This document shows, in pieces, positions 23,634 to 36,649 of a stretch of DNA of 64,000 nt; the first letter of the stretch is position 1, and every line of letters starts with the position of its first letter. The DNA is taken from NCBI RefSeq assembly GCF_014633365.1, contig NC_068352.1, forward strand, positions 5,324,393-5,388,392. Direction: 5' to 3'. Made by a program: the position numbers and the translations under genes. The notes beneath the pieces are model-generated. The model had not been told where the DNA came from and searched no databases. It saw only the letters and a list, made by a program, of their open reading frames with translations. This stretch comes from Diospyros lotus (lineage: Eukaryota; Streptophyta; Magnoliopsida; Ericales; Ebenaceae).

Positions 23634-24766
23634 GGTGGTGTTCTCTTTGTGTTTTAATTTTTAGTTTTGAGTTTTGAATTCATTTTCAGTTTTGTGTTTT
23701 GAGTGTCTGTTTTGAAAATTTTAAAAACGCGTTCTTTTTGTCATTCTGAAAATTATTTCTCAAAATAGAAAACTGAAAAACGCGTTTACTTTAAAATTTT
23801 GTAAAATGTTATTTTATGATATTTTATTTAAAAAAATTGATTCAAAGTAAATTATAAATATTTATTAATAAGTTATAAATTTAATTTAAAAAATTTAAAA
23901 TATAATATTAGATATAACTAATAATTTAATCATATATAATGTATTAAAATTACAAAATACTTCCTAAAATTATTTTTGATTTGACTCAACTATTCATTTC
24001 ATAATAAATTTCTTTTATCAACAAATTGAAATTATCTACAGATTTAGATTATCACAACATAAATATTAAAAAAAATTATAAATCATAAAAGTTAAGGAAG
24101 GAAGAATGGCAGAGGTCGTGTGAGGCGGTGAATGAAGGAAGAAATGGTAGAGGCGATGAGGGAAGGAAGAAATGGCAAAGGGCGGTGGCTGTGGCGGGCG
24201 TGGACGGCGGATCTGGGCGTGGCGGTGGCGGGCGTGGATGATGGATCTGGATGAGGCGGTTGCGGAAGGAAGAAATGGCAGAGGCGGTTGCGGAAGGAAG
24301 AAAAGGCAGAGGTGGTGGCGGAATGAAGAAATGGCAGAGGGCGATGGCGATGGCGATAGCGTGGACGGCGGATCTGGGCGTGGCGGTGGCGATGGCGGGC
24401 ATGGACGATGGATTTGGGCGTGGCGGTGGCGGGCGTGGATGGCAGTGATGGCAGTGGCGACCGAGCTTGAAGAGAAAGCGAAGGGAGATGAGAGCTGGAA
24501 GAGAAGAGGCCGAGCTTGAAGAGAAGGAGAAGAGAGAAGAGAGCTGGAAGAGAAGAGGACCGAGAGGCGTTTTCCGTGTTTTAGAATTTTTCGCTGGTTT
24601 TCACTGAAAACGGCCAAAACGCGATTTTGCTGTTTTGAGTTTTGTGTGTAAATTTTTTTTGTGTTTTGAAAAATGCATTTTTGAGAATGGGTAAGTAAAC
24701 GCGTTTTGGGTGTTTTGAAAAATCGAAAACAGAAAACAGCTCGAAAACAACAAAGAGAACAGGCCC
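23634..24766. mobile_element. PIF/Harbinger-type non-autonomous element, 1133 bp, TSD TTA
   Basis: Terminal inverted repeats are GGTGGTGTTCTCTTTGTGTTT and its inverted partner ending ACAAAGAGAACAGGCCC. They are flanked by TTA at 23631-23633 and 24767-24769, the 3-bp duplication typical of this superfamily. The sub-terminal parts contain repeated ACGCGTT and GAAAAC phrases. There is no transposase gene. The centre carries a GC-rich minisatellite. Confidence 0.75.
24112..24520 (+). repeat. GC-rich minisatellite inside the Harbinger-type element
   Basis: Interleaved repeats of GGCGGTGGCGGGCGTGGAT, GGATCTGGGCGTGGCGG and GGAAGGAAGAAATGGCAGAG fill this stretch, against an otherwise AT-rich element. 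The long open frames on both strands here are a consequence of the repeat, not genes. Confidence 0.75.
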
Positions 24767-24769
24767 TTA

Positions 24770-25350
24770 GTTTTTGTATCTTTCTAATTTTTCATTAAAA
24801 AGCTATTGTGGTTGATCGAAACAATAATTCTTAAATATTAACGTTGTTGAATAACTTCACAAATTTCTAATTAGACGGGAACATAATTATCAAAAGATAT
24901 GGACATACAAATATAATTAAATTAAAATTTAAATATGTAAAATAATTTATAAATTACGCACATTAAAACAAATTAATTAGGAAAATACCCATGATTTACT
25001 GAAATTTATGTTTATGCTCTTGATGTAACACAGAGAGGGCACGTGTCAACTTATAAGCTTACGTTAGCATTTAAGTGCTGTTTCTGTCCATAGAATTCAG
25101 TGCTTTGATTGAGATATTCAACTACCAATTCTTCAACGCAAGCCACTTCATTACAATTATATATATGTGGAAAATTAATTCTTTATTAAAATTGTACTTT
25201 AAAAATATATTATAATAATTATATTTTTATGCAGAATTATTGGTACTATTTTATCATTTTCAGAATGGTCAAAACGTGTCAATCTTTTTCACAATCTTGC
25301 TCGAAACTGGCCAAAAAATTTAATTTCAACCAAAATGATGGGAATCCATA
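24770..25350. other. AT-rich intergenic sequence
   Basis: No gene, RNA or terminal repeat is recognised between the Harbinger-type element and the next LTR. Confidence 0.4.
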
Positions 25351-25355
25351 AGAGT

Positions 25356-28052
25356 TGTAGAGGCCCCTAGTTAGGGACCCACAACAAGATGACCTAAGAC
25401 TCAAAACCTATTAGAACATTGCATACCCTTATTGACAACAAAAACTATACTCATACATTCTTACTCATATACAACATAATGGTGCTCACATGCTCACAAA
25501 AAAAGTAACTCAATATTACATATCACATTAGGACTCATAAATCCACCATGACTTAATTTTTACGCATCCCAAAATATCCCCAATGACCTTTAGTTGAGAC
25601 GGCTCTGTACACACCGCTACCTCATGGATCCTGATTCACTTGGCTCACCCTCTACTTTAGTCTTACTTTTACTTGGAATGATGCAAGTAAACATAAGCCA
25701 CAAGACCTAACAAGTATAACTGGAAGAAAAGAACATAAGAGTCATGAATATCAAGAAGCAAAAGAAACATGAATGCTATTTAAGATACTTTCACATGATA
25801 AAATGATGATACATGCATCCATGGTCATATGCAATACTTTTTAGAACTATAATCATGGGACTGAAGTCCAACTTTGAGCTCAACACTTTCTCTACGAATA
25901 TATCCTACGGACTCGTCCGTTGTGTAGATCTTGAGGCCTTTACATATTTTTAAAAACTGTTTTCATACATATGCTTCATGCATTATCATAACATGCATAT
26001 TCGCAATAACTTCTCATAAATAACAAGCATGCAATTAACGAAGTAATAGGGCACCATTCGTGCAAGACAACATCAAACTCTTGTATGTCCACAATAAAGT
26101 ATCATTCCCAAGAAATGATAGAGTAATACAAAACCCTATTTGAGACTCAATAAGTATAAATGTAAATCATGGGATAATTTACTAGTAAAGAGGAAATAAC
26201 TTGTAAAATAGGAAATAACTTGTAATTTTTGAAAATTAAGAAGTAGAATCTTGCAATAACAAGAGATAAATATGGAACTTGCAATTTAAAACATAAACTT
26301 GAGGAAAGATGAATTTAACTTGTAAAACAAGAGAAGAACTTGTAAAATAGTAATAGGAACTTGCAATTTAGAAAATTAAAAGGTAGGATCGTGCAATAGC
26401 AAGAAATAGAGAACAACACTTAAAATTTAAACATAACTTGAGCAAAAAGGGTTGAACTTGTAAAATAGAAGCTGAACTTGCAATTTAGAAAATTAAAAGG
26501 TAGGATCGTGTAATAGTAAGAAATAGAGAACAACCCTTGAAATTTAAACATAATTTGAGCAAAGAGGGTTGAACTTGCAAGCGTGAACTTGAGAAAAGGG
26601 AGAAGCTAAACTTGCATATTAATAAGAAAACTGAGATCTTGTCTCTTAATTAAAACAAAGAGGAAGAAGAACTTACCTTTAAATGACTGATTCTCGTCCT
26701 TATCAAACTCTTGCTGAAAAATAATGAGATCATGACTTTAAAATAACTAGACTTAACCACATAAAATCTATAATAAAGCATATCGTACTTCTACTAAATA
26801 ACTAGTTTAAGTAGATTTTCTACCTCAAGCTGCCAATAACTCAATAGCATAACATCAATACTCTCAAAATTTCCAAATTAATTAAATAAATCTATGGTAG
26901 TAATTCTACTAAAATCTTCCAATGAATTTCCACTAGATTATTTTACTAAGTTAAGTCATTAATTTCGCTAATACACTACATTCACTAATTCCCAACCCTA
27001 TTTGTCAAATTAATTCGCTAATTGATTAACTTCAAAACTTAATTAATGATAAACTAATATTAATCATACCTTATTGCAAAACTCCTCCTCAAGTTCACGA
27101 GCACTACTTCCCTTCCTCCTACAATTGCACACCCCTGCTCTCTATTTATACTTCCAATTTGATGCCCTCAATTCAATTCAATGCAACTCTACTTCAATTC
27201 AATGCAACTCTACTGAACTATTCTCTGCACCATTCATCATTAAATTCTCTGCAAAGTCCTTCCATTTATTCCCTGCAATGCTCCTTATTAAAGAGCATCA
27301 TCATTAAATTTATTCCCTCAAATTCCAAGAATTTTATATTAAAATTAGAGAACTAAGGGGGGGTGTGGCGGAAAAGGAAAAGGGGCAGCCCAGTGGCTGC
27401 CACCTGGCGCAGCTAGAAGGGCTGCGCGGCCATGCCGTGCACATGGGCACCATGCAGTGCCTTGAAATAGCATCGTTTGGTGCCTTGCTGGGAGCAAAAT
27501 CTTAACTTAATCTCCTTCCCCCCCTTCCAAAGATTCGAACGTGCACCCTCAGCCAGGAAGCCCTCGCGCATGACCACTTCACTTACTGTCACATTTGATT
27601 ATTATATCACCAATTTAATTCTTAAGCTAATTTTCTCCCCTCCAAGTTTCATTATTTCATTTACGCCCCAATTGTCCCAACATCCACTAATTTAATTCAC
27701 TTCATTACTTCCACAATGGCTTCCAATTAATTTAATTTATTGCCTTAATTCCTCATTTTCTCAAAACATCATAAATACTATCCTCCCTAAATCTCCAAAT
27801 ATTTAATAAAAACCTCAAATACCATAAATAATTAAATTTCTCTGAAGTTTTCAAATAATAACGTCAAATAATTATAAATACATTATTTTTACTTCCAACA
27901 ACATACCAAATTTAATATAAAGTTCACATAATTCAATAAATCACCCTAAAACCCATGAATTAAATATTTTCTTTAAATCCTCAAATATTCAATAATCATT
28001 TTAAACGTCAAAATTAAAAATTGCTAATTAACTAAATTTTCGGGATGTTACA
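25356..28052 (+). mobile_element. Solo LTR, 2697 bp, TSD AGAGT
   Basis: It starts TGTAGAGGCCCC and ends GGGATGTTACA, with perfect AGAGT duplications at 25351-25355 and 28053-28057. The shared TTTACTTGGAATGATG block is at 25668-25683, followed by AAGCCACAAGACCTAACAAG. An AACTTGCAA array spans 26200-26620. On the minus strand at about 27590-27525 is a tRNA-like pair, AGTGGTCATGCGC and GTTCGAATC. No gag or pol is present. Confidence 0.8.
26160..26640 (+). repeat. AACTTGCAA / AACTTGTAA motif array with a local duplication
   Basis: More than ten copies of AACTTG(C/T)A lie in purine-rich spacers. A longer unit, GAACTTGCAATTTAGAAAAT through AAATAGAGAACAAC, occurs twice (about 26350-26420 and 26470-26535). 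Confidence 0.65.
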
Positions 28053-28057
28053 AGAGT

Positions 28058-29203
28058 AGTCATTGAGATTGAAACTTCTAATTCAGATATAAAGAAAGAT
28101 TTTAAATTTAGGGGTGGGGGAAAATTAAATATTATATATGTGTATAATATATATTAATATCTATATTATATATAATATTAATTATTAAATACTTATATAT
28201 ATATGTATATATAATATTATATATATAATTTATATATATTTTGAAACGAAACGTAGAAATGCTCTGGTACCGAAATATATCTTAATCTAGTGAAAAATAT
28301 AATGTATCTTCTATATTATTATATAATTAAATATAATATTACATTAAAACGTCTTTTTAAATAATACATTTGTTGTGTACCAAAAAGTGAGACTAAGTCC
28401 AAGATAGACCTACAAGAAAGAAACTAGAAAAGGAAAGCGCGGGAGACCTTCTTGATAGAATAATCCTCGAGAGACTCTTTTGGAGGCCATTCTTGGATAC
28501 CTTTGAGAAACTCTCCTAAGGACCCTTATGCGGGTTTTTTTCAAAATCCAAGAATACTTCAACTCACCTCCAAAGTAACTTGAAAATTTGAAACATATGA
28601 TGAAGATACATTTTCACTTGTCAACTTCAACATCTATAAAAAATGAGTGATTCCTCTTATTGAGGTATGACTATAAAATTACTTGAACTATATACTTCTC
28701 TTGATCTTATATATTCTTTTGTAGAGATTGATTTAGAGCTCACACGAAAGACATCTCGCACCCCTAACCATCTTCTGTTTTACAAATCTCTCGAATACTA
28801 GAGGTCGAAAATGAACAATCTCTCGCAATTATATATTTATTATTGTATCTTGACAATAATAACATTATTCATTATTTATTTTTTTAAATACTTATAATTA
28901 ATTAATATATTCTTTTTATCATTGAACTTTATAAGTCAAAGCTAATTTTATAAATTTAGTAAGTATCTTGTATAATTCAGCTCAAAGCTAAATCGACCTT
29001 AAGCTGTCTTTGGGTGGTGGAAGATGTGGGATTTGGTGGGGGATGGGCGTGGGGATACTTACAAAGGACCATGAGATGTGGGATTTGACTTTTGGACCTA
29101 ATTCTCTCTTTTTATATTTTTTTTTTCAAAAATTTTTTTTAAACATTTTATTTTTTCATAAGTGATATTTTTACAATAAGTGATATTGGTGGGGGATGGG
29201 CGT
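28058..29203. other. AT-rich intergenic sequence with a short direct repeat
   Basis: TATA-type microsatellite sequence at 28130-28240 and no gene. GGTGGGGGATGGGCGTG occurs at about 29034 and 29188, enclosing about 155 bases just before repeat X. Confidence 0.45.
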
Positions 29204-32200
29204 GAGCATTCATTGGCATGACATGTTGGTTTGTTTATTAGGTGCATTATTGTCACTTTATTTTGAATAAATATCATGGGAGCATGTTTGAGCTATGTGC
29301 AGGATATCTTAAGATGGGAATGACCGAGGTTAGGGGTCACAATCAATAAAGATTATTGTGGGATCTTGAGACAAGAATGCTCGAGATTTAGGGGCTACCA
29401 TCTTTGGAAATTCGAACATTCTCCATCATAGAGACCTTGAAAATGTGAATAATGTGGTTGGAGGTTGCATTTAATGGTTTTTGTACTCAAACTTACTAAG
29501 CTTGCAAAGCTCATGGTTGCATATCCATCATTTTTAGATACTTGCAAGGGTATTTCGACTATCAGAGCTCGTTAGAGGAGTATCATTTGTGGTTTAAGGT
29601 ATTTGGTATTAAACCAAGATGGGATGCTATTCTTTAGGACTTAAATGGGGTGATTGAAAGTGAGTCATGAATTGTATTATATTTTTATTACAATTAGAAT
29701 GTGTTGTGGAACTTTCAGCATAAGAATCATGGGAAAAAGATTTTTCTACAATTAGTTTTGAATTTTCTTGTAAATCTTTATCTAAATAATCCAAGATGAA
29801 ATGCGATGAGGTGTTGGTATGTTTTGGGGAGATCTGGTCTTGATGGATTAGATATGGGTGATCTGATGAATCTGGGTAGATTTGTGCCAAGATCAAATCT
29901 TGAAGGACAACTAAGGGGTTTATGGCACTAGAAAAGATAAAAGAGTGAGCTAACGATTTGTCGAAAGGTGAGTCGATTGTGGCGGCAATGATGGATAGGG
30001 AGGTCAACAATCGGTTGCTAGAGATTGAAGAAGGCTAACAATCGCAATGGCTATAGAAGGCGAAGGGACACAACGATGGCCAGAGACGATCAATGATGAC
30101 TAGAAGAGACGACTGGAGAAATAAAAGACAAAACAATGGTAACAAAAGCGATGACAAAAGAGATGACCAAAGAAAAGAAGTGAGGGTCAACTCACGATAA
30201 TCGGTCGATGGCAGCAAGCTAGACAATAGTCAACGACAATAGCAACAATGGTGGTTGCAGTGGTGGTGACGATGACAGTCTGCTAGAAAACCCTAGAATA
30301 TGGTTAATAATTGTAGATCCGACGGTTGAGATTGAAAAGTTGTTGATGGTTTGATCCAATGGAAAGAATACCAGTTTGTAAGAATTTTGGATCGAAAACA
30401 ATCCACAAATAAATCATTAACCACACAAATGAACATAGAATTTAATGTGGAAAACCCAACTTGGGAAAAACGAGTAGAAAGAATAAAATATCATTTAGAT
30501 GATATTACTAATACAATAGTGATATTGTTGCAACAATTTTAGGGTATTGGGTACCTATTTATAGATTTACCACTCATGTATGAATGTATACAAGAAAGGA
30601 TTAACATATATACATCTATATCTTGATCAAAAGATGAGCCACGAAAATAAGTTTTCAATTGTAGATGAAGTCCCAATCACAATTAAATTTGAATTATGTG
30701 TCACAATTATAATAGAATATTGAGGGTATTTTAGAATTTCAAAAATGTTAGCATGATGTAACTAACGATACAAGAAAAATATTACATGGTAACTAACTTT
30801 AAGGGAGATTTGTGCTATTTTTCAAAAAAGAGATGTGACCAATGTATTTTAGTCAAATCTCAAGTACGATTTGTGAAAATTACATTAAAAACTAAACATA
30901 CACTAAACTAAATGTGTACATATATATAAAGATTTAGAAATATATACATATACATATATAAACTAAATAAATATATAAAGTTATTTAATGTTTTAAAAAA
31001 TACCAACAGATACAAAGATTACTGTCAACAATGATGCTAGGGGTATAAGTACAACCTCTTGTGATGGGTCACAAACCCATCATAGGGTTTTAGAAAGAGA
31101 GTGTGTGTGACAGAAGATAAGAAATAAGAGAGAAAGAATGAGAGCCGGGTAAGAATTATTTGCTTCTTGTACTTTCAAAAATTAAAGAATCGTTTGGTTA
31201 GGTTGAGAGATAAAGTGCATCACAATTAATAAAGTCGATAGAGGTATTGGTCAAATTTCAAGGGACCAAATGTAATTTATCTTTTTTTTTGTCAGTCATT
31301 TGTTAGTTTATTTAATATACATAATCTGTGAAGTACTGGATCAGATCGGCACTGGGTCTTGTTGTTTTATGTGGAAAGGGGCAGTGGGTTCTATTGTTCT
31401 AATGAGGGTACAATCGCATGCAAAAGTTGGTGTAACAAACATCCCTAGTTAATGTTGATTACGTCATCATATAATGACGTAAGAAATATTATCTTCTTAT
31501 AATAAAATTATATTATTCAAAATTTATAAGGGGGAGAATAACTAAGATTTACCAAATTCAAATTTATTAACAATGCTGCCTATTACTAATTTACAAATTT
31601 AATAATCATAAAAAAATTATTTAATAAGACGTTTACACTGTCCATTGTTTTGGGTTGATCAAATGTCACGATATTTTTACTTTAGATACCACTAAGGTGG
31701 TGGTAGTTCAGTTGGTAGATAACACTTCCTTAAATCATAAGATTAAATTTTAAATACAAAATTCGTTTTTAGGAAACAAAATTTGATTGTGGTGTGGGAC
31801 ACGTGAGCTATCAGTATTGTATAAACATAAAGTTCAAAAACTTTTCACATAAATCTAAACACATCACAAATAAAAATAAATCTAGAACAATGCATTAGAT
31901 ATAGGTTTTCGGTAGGAAGCTAGATTTCGGGGTTTGGGGGAAAGAAAAAAAGAAGTGTACAAAGAGTGGAGAGGAAAAATTTATGATTATTGTTGTCGTG
32001 AAAGAGAATCACCAATATTATTGCCATAAGCTACTTCAAGAACTACTCCCTCCCCCACCCCTCAATGATTGATCTCTCTCTCTCTCTCCTCTTCTCACTT
32101 CAAGGTGATACAATCCCTTTTTATTGATGGGGTTCAACAACCCCTTGCAAGAGTAAGAAATGTCAAAGCAATTGTTTTAGTTTTCATATTAGTTTTTAAA

Positions 32201-32254
32201 ATATATTTTTGAAAATGTATTTTACACATATATTTAGTTTTATAGAGTTTTGTT

Positions 32255-35200
32255 CAGGGGCGGACCTAGCCCATGGGCAGGGTGGGCTGGAGCCCCCCCA
32301 ATTTTTTTTAAAAAGTAGGCTTTTTAGTATTAAAAAATAATTTTTTTTTTCAAATCTGACAACTAACTAACCAGCCCAACTATTAATTTTTTTTCAAATT
32401 TGACAACCAACCAACCAGCCCAAGCCCAAATACATTATTATTACTTAACCCAAACCTAAAATCCCTAATTTTATAACCTAAACTATTGGTACAAATTGGC
32501 TTCTGCAGAGAGAGCACAGCGCCGATCTTCATCTTCTTCTTCAATCTTCCCTCAGCAGTCCACAATCAATCAGCTTTAGTTTTTGCTTCCACTTCTTCTA
32601 AAATCAAGATTTCTCATGTAAGCCATTTATTATATCTATTTCTTCTATTTATATATTTCAAAATCTATTTTTTCTACTTTTTCAATCAATCTTCGTTGAT
32701 GCTTCCGCTTTAGCTTTCTGTTTTCTTTCTTTCAACTTTAGCTTTCTGTTTTTATTTTGGCTAAGCAAATAACATCTCCATTGAATAAATAAATAAATTT
32801 GTTTTCTTTCTGTTTTTATTTTGGCTAAGCAAATAACATCTCCATTGAACTTTAGCTTTCTGTTTTCTTTCTTTCAACTTTAGCCCAAATAAATAAATTT
32901 GTTTCTGTTAAGAGCCTAAGGATATTTGGTAAAATTAATAATATACAAGAATTAATTTATTTCAGCAATAATTAATTTATTACTGAAATAATATATAAGA
33001 CTAAAGGTAAGTTAATTTATTTGATTATGTTCTATTTTGTTTTGACTAGTTTAACACTTATTATGGGTTTATGAATTAGGATTTTAGGGTTTAACTATGC
33101 ATTTAGCTTTTTGTTAATTGCTATTTAACTACTGCTACTGCATTTAGTTAGGAATTGCCTTAACTGAGATTTGTTAATTCTCTTGGCTGGGATTTGTTTA
33201 TTGTGATTGAATATTTGAATTACCTTGGTTGTGATTTTGTTAATTGTTATTTACAGGTATATTAAAATGCACAATTGAAATATCTTCCAATACTTCACTA
33301 AGAAAACCGATAATCAACCATCAAGTAACCCAAATGGTCCCCGCAATGCTCCTTCTTCAAGTTCTATATCACCATCCAAAACTAAAAGATCCAAGCCTTT
33401 AGATGAATGTACTATTGAGCCACTTGAAAGTAAAACCTCATATTATGAACGTGATCCTAGAAAACGAATCCCAATATCACAATATCCATTAGATAAACAA
33501 GATGAGGTTCGAAGAGCATATATCAATATGGGACCGTGTCAACCTATTTATGAGTATCCTCATGTAAAATTTGGGGTTCAAAATCGTCGATTTCAATCCA
33601 CTTGGTTCACACAACATCCATGGCTTGAGTTTTCTGTGGAGAAAGAAAATGTATTTTGTTTTCCCTGTTATTTATTTGAAAGTAATACATCACAATCTGA
33701 AACATTCACTGTCAAGGGGTTCAAAAATTAGAAGAGAGATAATTGTAAAGATTGTCCGCTAAAAAAACATGAAGGAGATAGTAATTCACTACATTACATT
33801 GTTATGGAAAAATGGGAAAACATGAGAAATCCAAGTCAATATATTGAGAGAAGGATACACAAACAGACTGAAAAAGAAAAGAAACAGAATTGTTTGCTTT
33901 TAAAGACCTCCATAGAGAGTGTGAAGTGGTTAGCATTGCAAGGTTGTGCATTTAGAGGACATGATGAGTCTACTGAGTCTATTAACCGTGGGAATTATAT
34001 TGAATTAATCAAATTGCACGGAAGAGCAAACAAAGAAATTGATGATGTTGTTCCAGAAAATGCAGCTAAAAATGCCAAGTACACATCACCACGTATTCAG
34101 AAAGAGATATTACAAATTATTGCTGATTGTCTGCAACATAAAATTTGTGAAGAAATTGGAGATGCTAAATTTTGTATTCTTGTTGATGAAGCAGTTGATG
34201 AATCACATAAAGAACAAATGGCTATTGTTTTGAGATATGTTGATGGTGATTTATTTGTTAGAGAACGATTTTTTGAAGTTGTGGGTGTTAAAGATACAAA
34301 TGCTTTGACTTTGAAAAAAGAGATATGTATTGTATTAAACCAATACAATCTGTTGGTTACAAATTTACAAGGTCAGGGGTATGATGGTGCTAGCAACATG
34401 CGGGGGGAATGGAATGGACTGCAAGCATTATTTCTTAGAGAATGTCCATCTGCTTATTACATTCATTGTTTTGCTCATCGTCTACAGTTAGCTTTAGTTG
34501 TAGTAGCTAAGGATGTACATGATGTGTGGCTATTCTTTCAATCATTAAGTTCTATTGTCAACTTTGTTGGTGTTTCTGCTAAGCGTCATTCTCAATTAAA
34601 GTTAATTCGAGAGGATGAAATTGTAGATTTATATTAGCAGGAGAAGTTCAAACTGGTACTGGGGCTAATCAGGTTTGTACTTTGCAACGAGCTGGAGCTA
34701 CTCATTGGAGTTCACATTTTGCCTCTGTTAAAAGATTGATTGAGATGTTTGGTTCTACTTGTACGCTTCTTGCAAATCTTATTAATGAGGGGTCGAACAA
34801 TAATATACGTGGGGAGGCTAAGGGTGCTTTGAAAGTTATGAAAACATTTGAGTTTGTATTTATCTTGTTGTTAATGCATGAAGTGTTGGAAAAATCTGAT
34901 ATTTTGCGTCAAGCATTGCAAATGAAAGATCAAGACATTTTGAATGCAATGAATTTTGTCTCAACTACAAAGCTTCTTCTTCAAGAAATGCGTGATGATC
35001 GGTGGGAAAGTTTTATTTGGTATGTGGTGCAATTTTGTAGAAGTAATGATGTTGATGTGCCAGAATTAACTGATCATTATATGGATGGTACAAGACGTTC
35101 TTGTCAACAGAAAAATAATATTACAGTGGAGGACTACTATCACTTTCAAATATTCAATGTTGTAATAGATTTTCAGTTGATGGAGTTGAATAATAGATTT

Positions 35201-35906
35201 AGAGAGAAAACAATAGAACTTCTTAAGTTATGCGAGGCTTTAAGTCTTACAAATGGTTTCAAATCATTCTCTATAGATGCTATTTGTGGTTTAGCTGAGG
35301 AATTTTATCCTTTGGATTTTAATAATGAAGAAATAAGTGATTTGAGGAGATAGTTGGATCACTACAAGTTTGATATAATTCAGCATTCGCAGTTTCTGAA
35401 TCTTAATTCTCTTCCTCAATTATGTCGGATGTTGGTTGAAACGAATAGGTCATATCATTATTTCTTGATTGATAGATTGATTCGTTTAGTATTAACTCTT
35501 CCAGTTTCTACAGCAATAACAAAACGAGCTTTTTCAGGGATGAAACTCATCAAATCATCACTTCGCAATAAAATAGAGAATGACTTTCTAGCAAACGTCA
35601 TGACTATCTACATTGAGAGAGAGATTGCTCTTGGCATTGATACAAAAGTACTCATTGACAAGTTTGATCTTTTGAAGAATCGAAGGTTGCGATTTTAAAT
35701 AGTTTTATAAGGTATTTGTATTATACATTTTTTTATATTTTTGTTATTTTTTGTTTTCTCTATTTATGTTAATAAATTATGTTAAATATGCATATAACAT
35801 TCATTAAATTCTCATTTTTATCTTTTTGGTTTTTTTATTGATAAAGTTCACGGTTGAAAAAAAAAATTTGAAGCCCCCCCAAGTAAAAATTCCTAGGTCT
35901 CCCCTG
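32255..35906 (+). mobile_element. hAT transposon, 3652 bp, 8-bp TSD GTTTTGTT
   Basis: Terminal inverted repeats are CAGGGGCGGACCTAG at the left and, on the opposite strand from the right end, CAGGGGAGACCTAGG. Perfect 8-bp duplications GTTTTGTT sit at 32247-32254 and 35907-35914, the size expected for hAT elements. The uninterrupted site is present at 62067-62085 (TATAGAGTTTTGTTAGATTAAG), which confirms both ends. The element contains one transposase gene in forward orientation and is full-length in size, but the gene is broken. Confidence 0.9.
33267..35698 (+). pseudogene. hAT transposase (TTF-type zinc finger, DUF4371, hATC dimerisation)
   Basis: The product resembles plant TTF-type zinc finger proteins with a hAT dimerisation domain (often annotated zinc finger MYM-type 1-like). 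The zinc-finger region is at 33530-33790 (HPWLEFSVEKENVFCFPCYLF, then GFKN, KDCPLKKH). A DUF4371-like and RNaseH-like core is at 33804-34637 (CILVDEAVDESHKEQM, GQGYDGASNMRGEWNGLQ, YIHCFAHRLQLALV). A middle helical region follows at 34655-35353 (LQRAGATHWSSHF). The hATC domain is at 35354-35698 (LPVSTAITKRAFSGMKLIKS, LRNKIENDFL). Four lesions are seen: TGA four codons into the first ATG, TAG after GFKN at about 33729 (usual residue W), a one-base frameshift near 34635, and TAG at about 35351 where Q is expected. It cannot supply transposase. The lesions are few, so inactivation looks recent. Confidence 0.85.
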
Positions 35907-36649
35907 GTTTTGTTAGCTAAAGAGGAGAGTGAATTAAATTTTTTCACCCATAAAAAATTAAGGCAGCAAGTAAAATTTAAAGAAATGCAGTACACAAACA
36001 TATATAATGGTTTAGCTATGCATACTCCATTACCTTGACTCTTCGTCAAGGATTTAGTTCAAACCAACTTACTTGGTTAGCTTTTAAAACAGGCTTAACT
36101 ACAAATTTTTACAACCACTCGCTTTTCAATAGGTTAAGTCACAACCAATGTCTTTTACTAGGGTAAGGCTTAACCTTTACAATGTCATAAATAGAAATGT
36201 GAAACGAAATTGAAGAGAATGTATAAGGTTAACAAGATTATAAACACTTCTCTTGAGTATACAAGGAGATAAAAGGATTAACTAAAATAAGCTCAATTTC
36301 TCCTCTTTTGGATAAATAAGAACATCAAGACTCTCGATTGTAAGCTCTTAGAATTCTTGAGGTCTTTTTTTCTTTTGAGTTCATACTCTTTTTTTCTTCA
36401 TTAGGCATCTAACTCCTTTTATAGTGTTCTGCTATTCTATGCTACTGTTGAGCTGTATTTCAAGAAAGAGAATGTTTTCTTTTTGTGTCTTAACTGCAAT
36501 ATTTTATCTCTACGAGACTTCAAAATTCAATTAGAATATCATAACTTGTGAACAATTTGTCTAAAGATCATTTAATGTTCTGAAAAGTAGAAACAAATCG
36601 CATTAATGAGTTGTAAGGGTTATAAATTTCAAATTCAGACATATGCTAC

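Noticed and set aside
24066..24617. 183-codon Ser/Pro/His-rich frame on the minus strand
   Set aside because: Read-through of the minisatellite in the Harbinger-type element.
29627..30010. 127-codon frame on the minus strand, and 37583-38176
   Set aside because: Both lie in repeat X, are not kept open between copies at equal positions, and show no domain.
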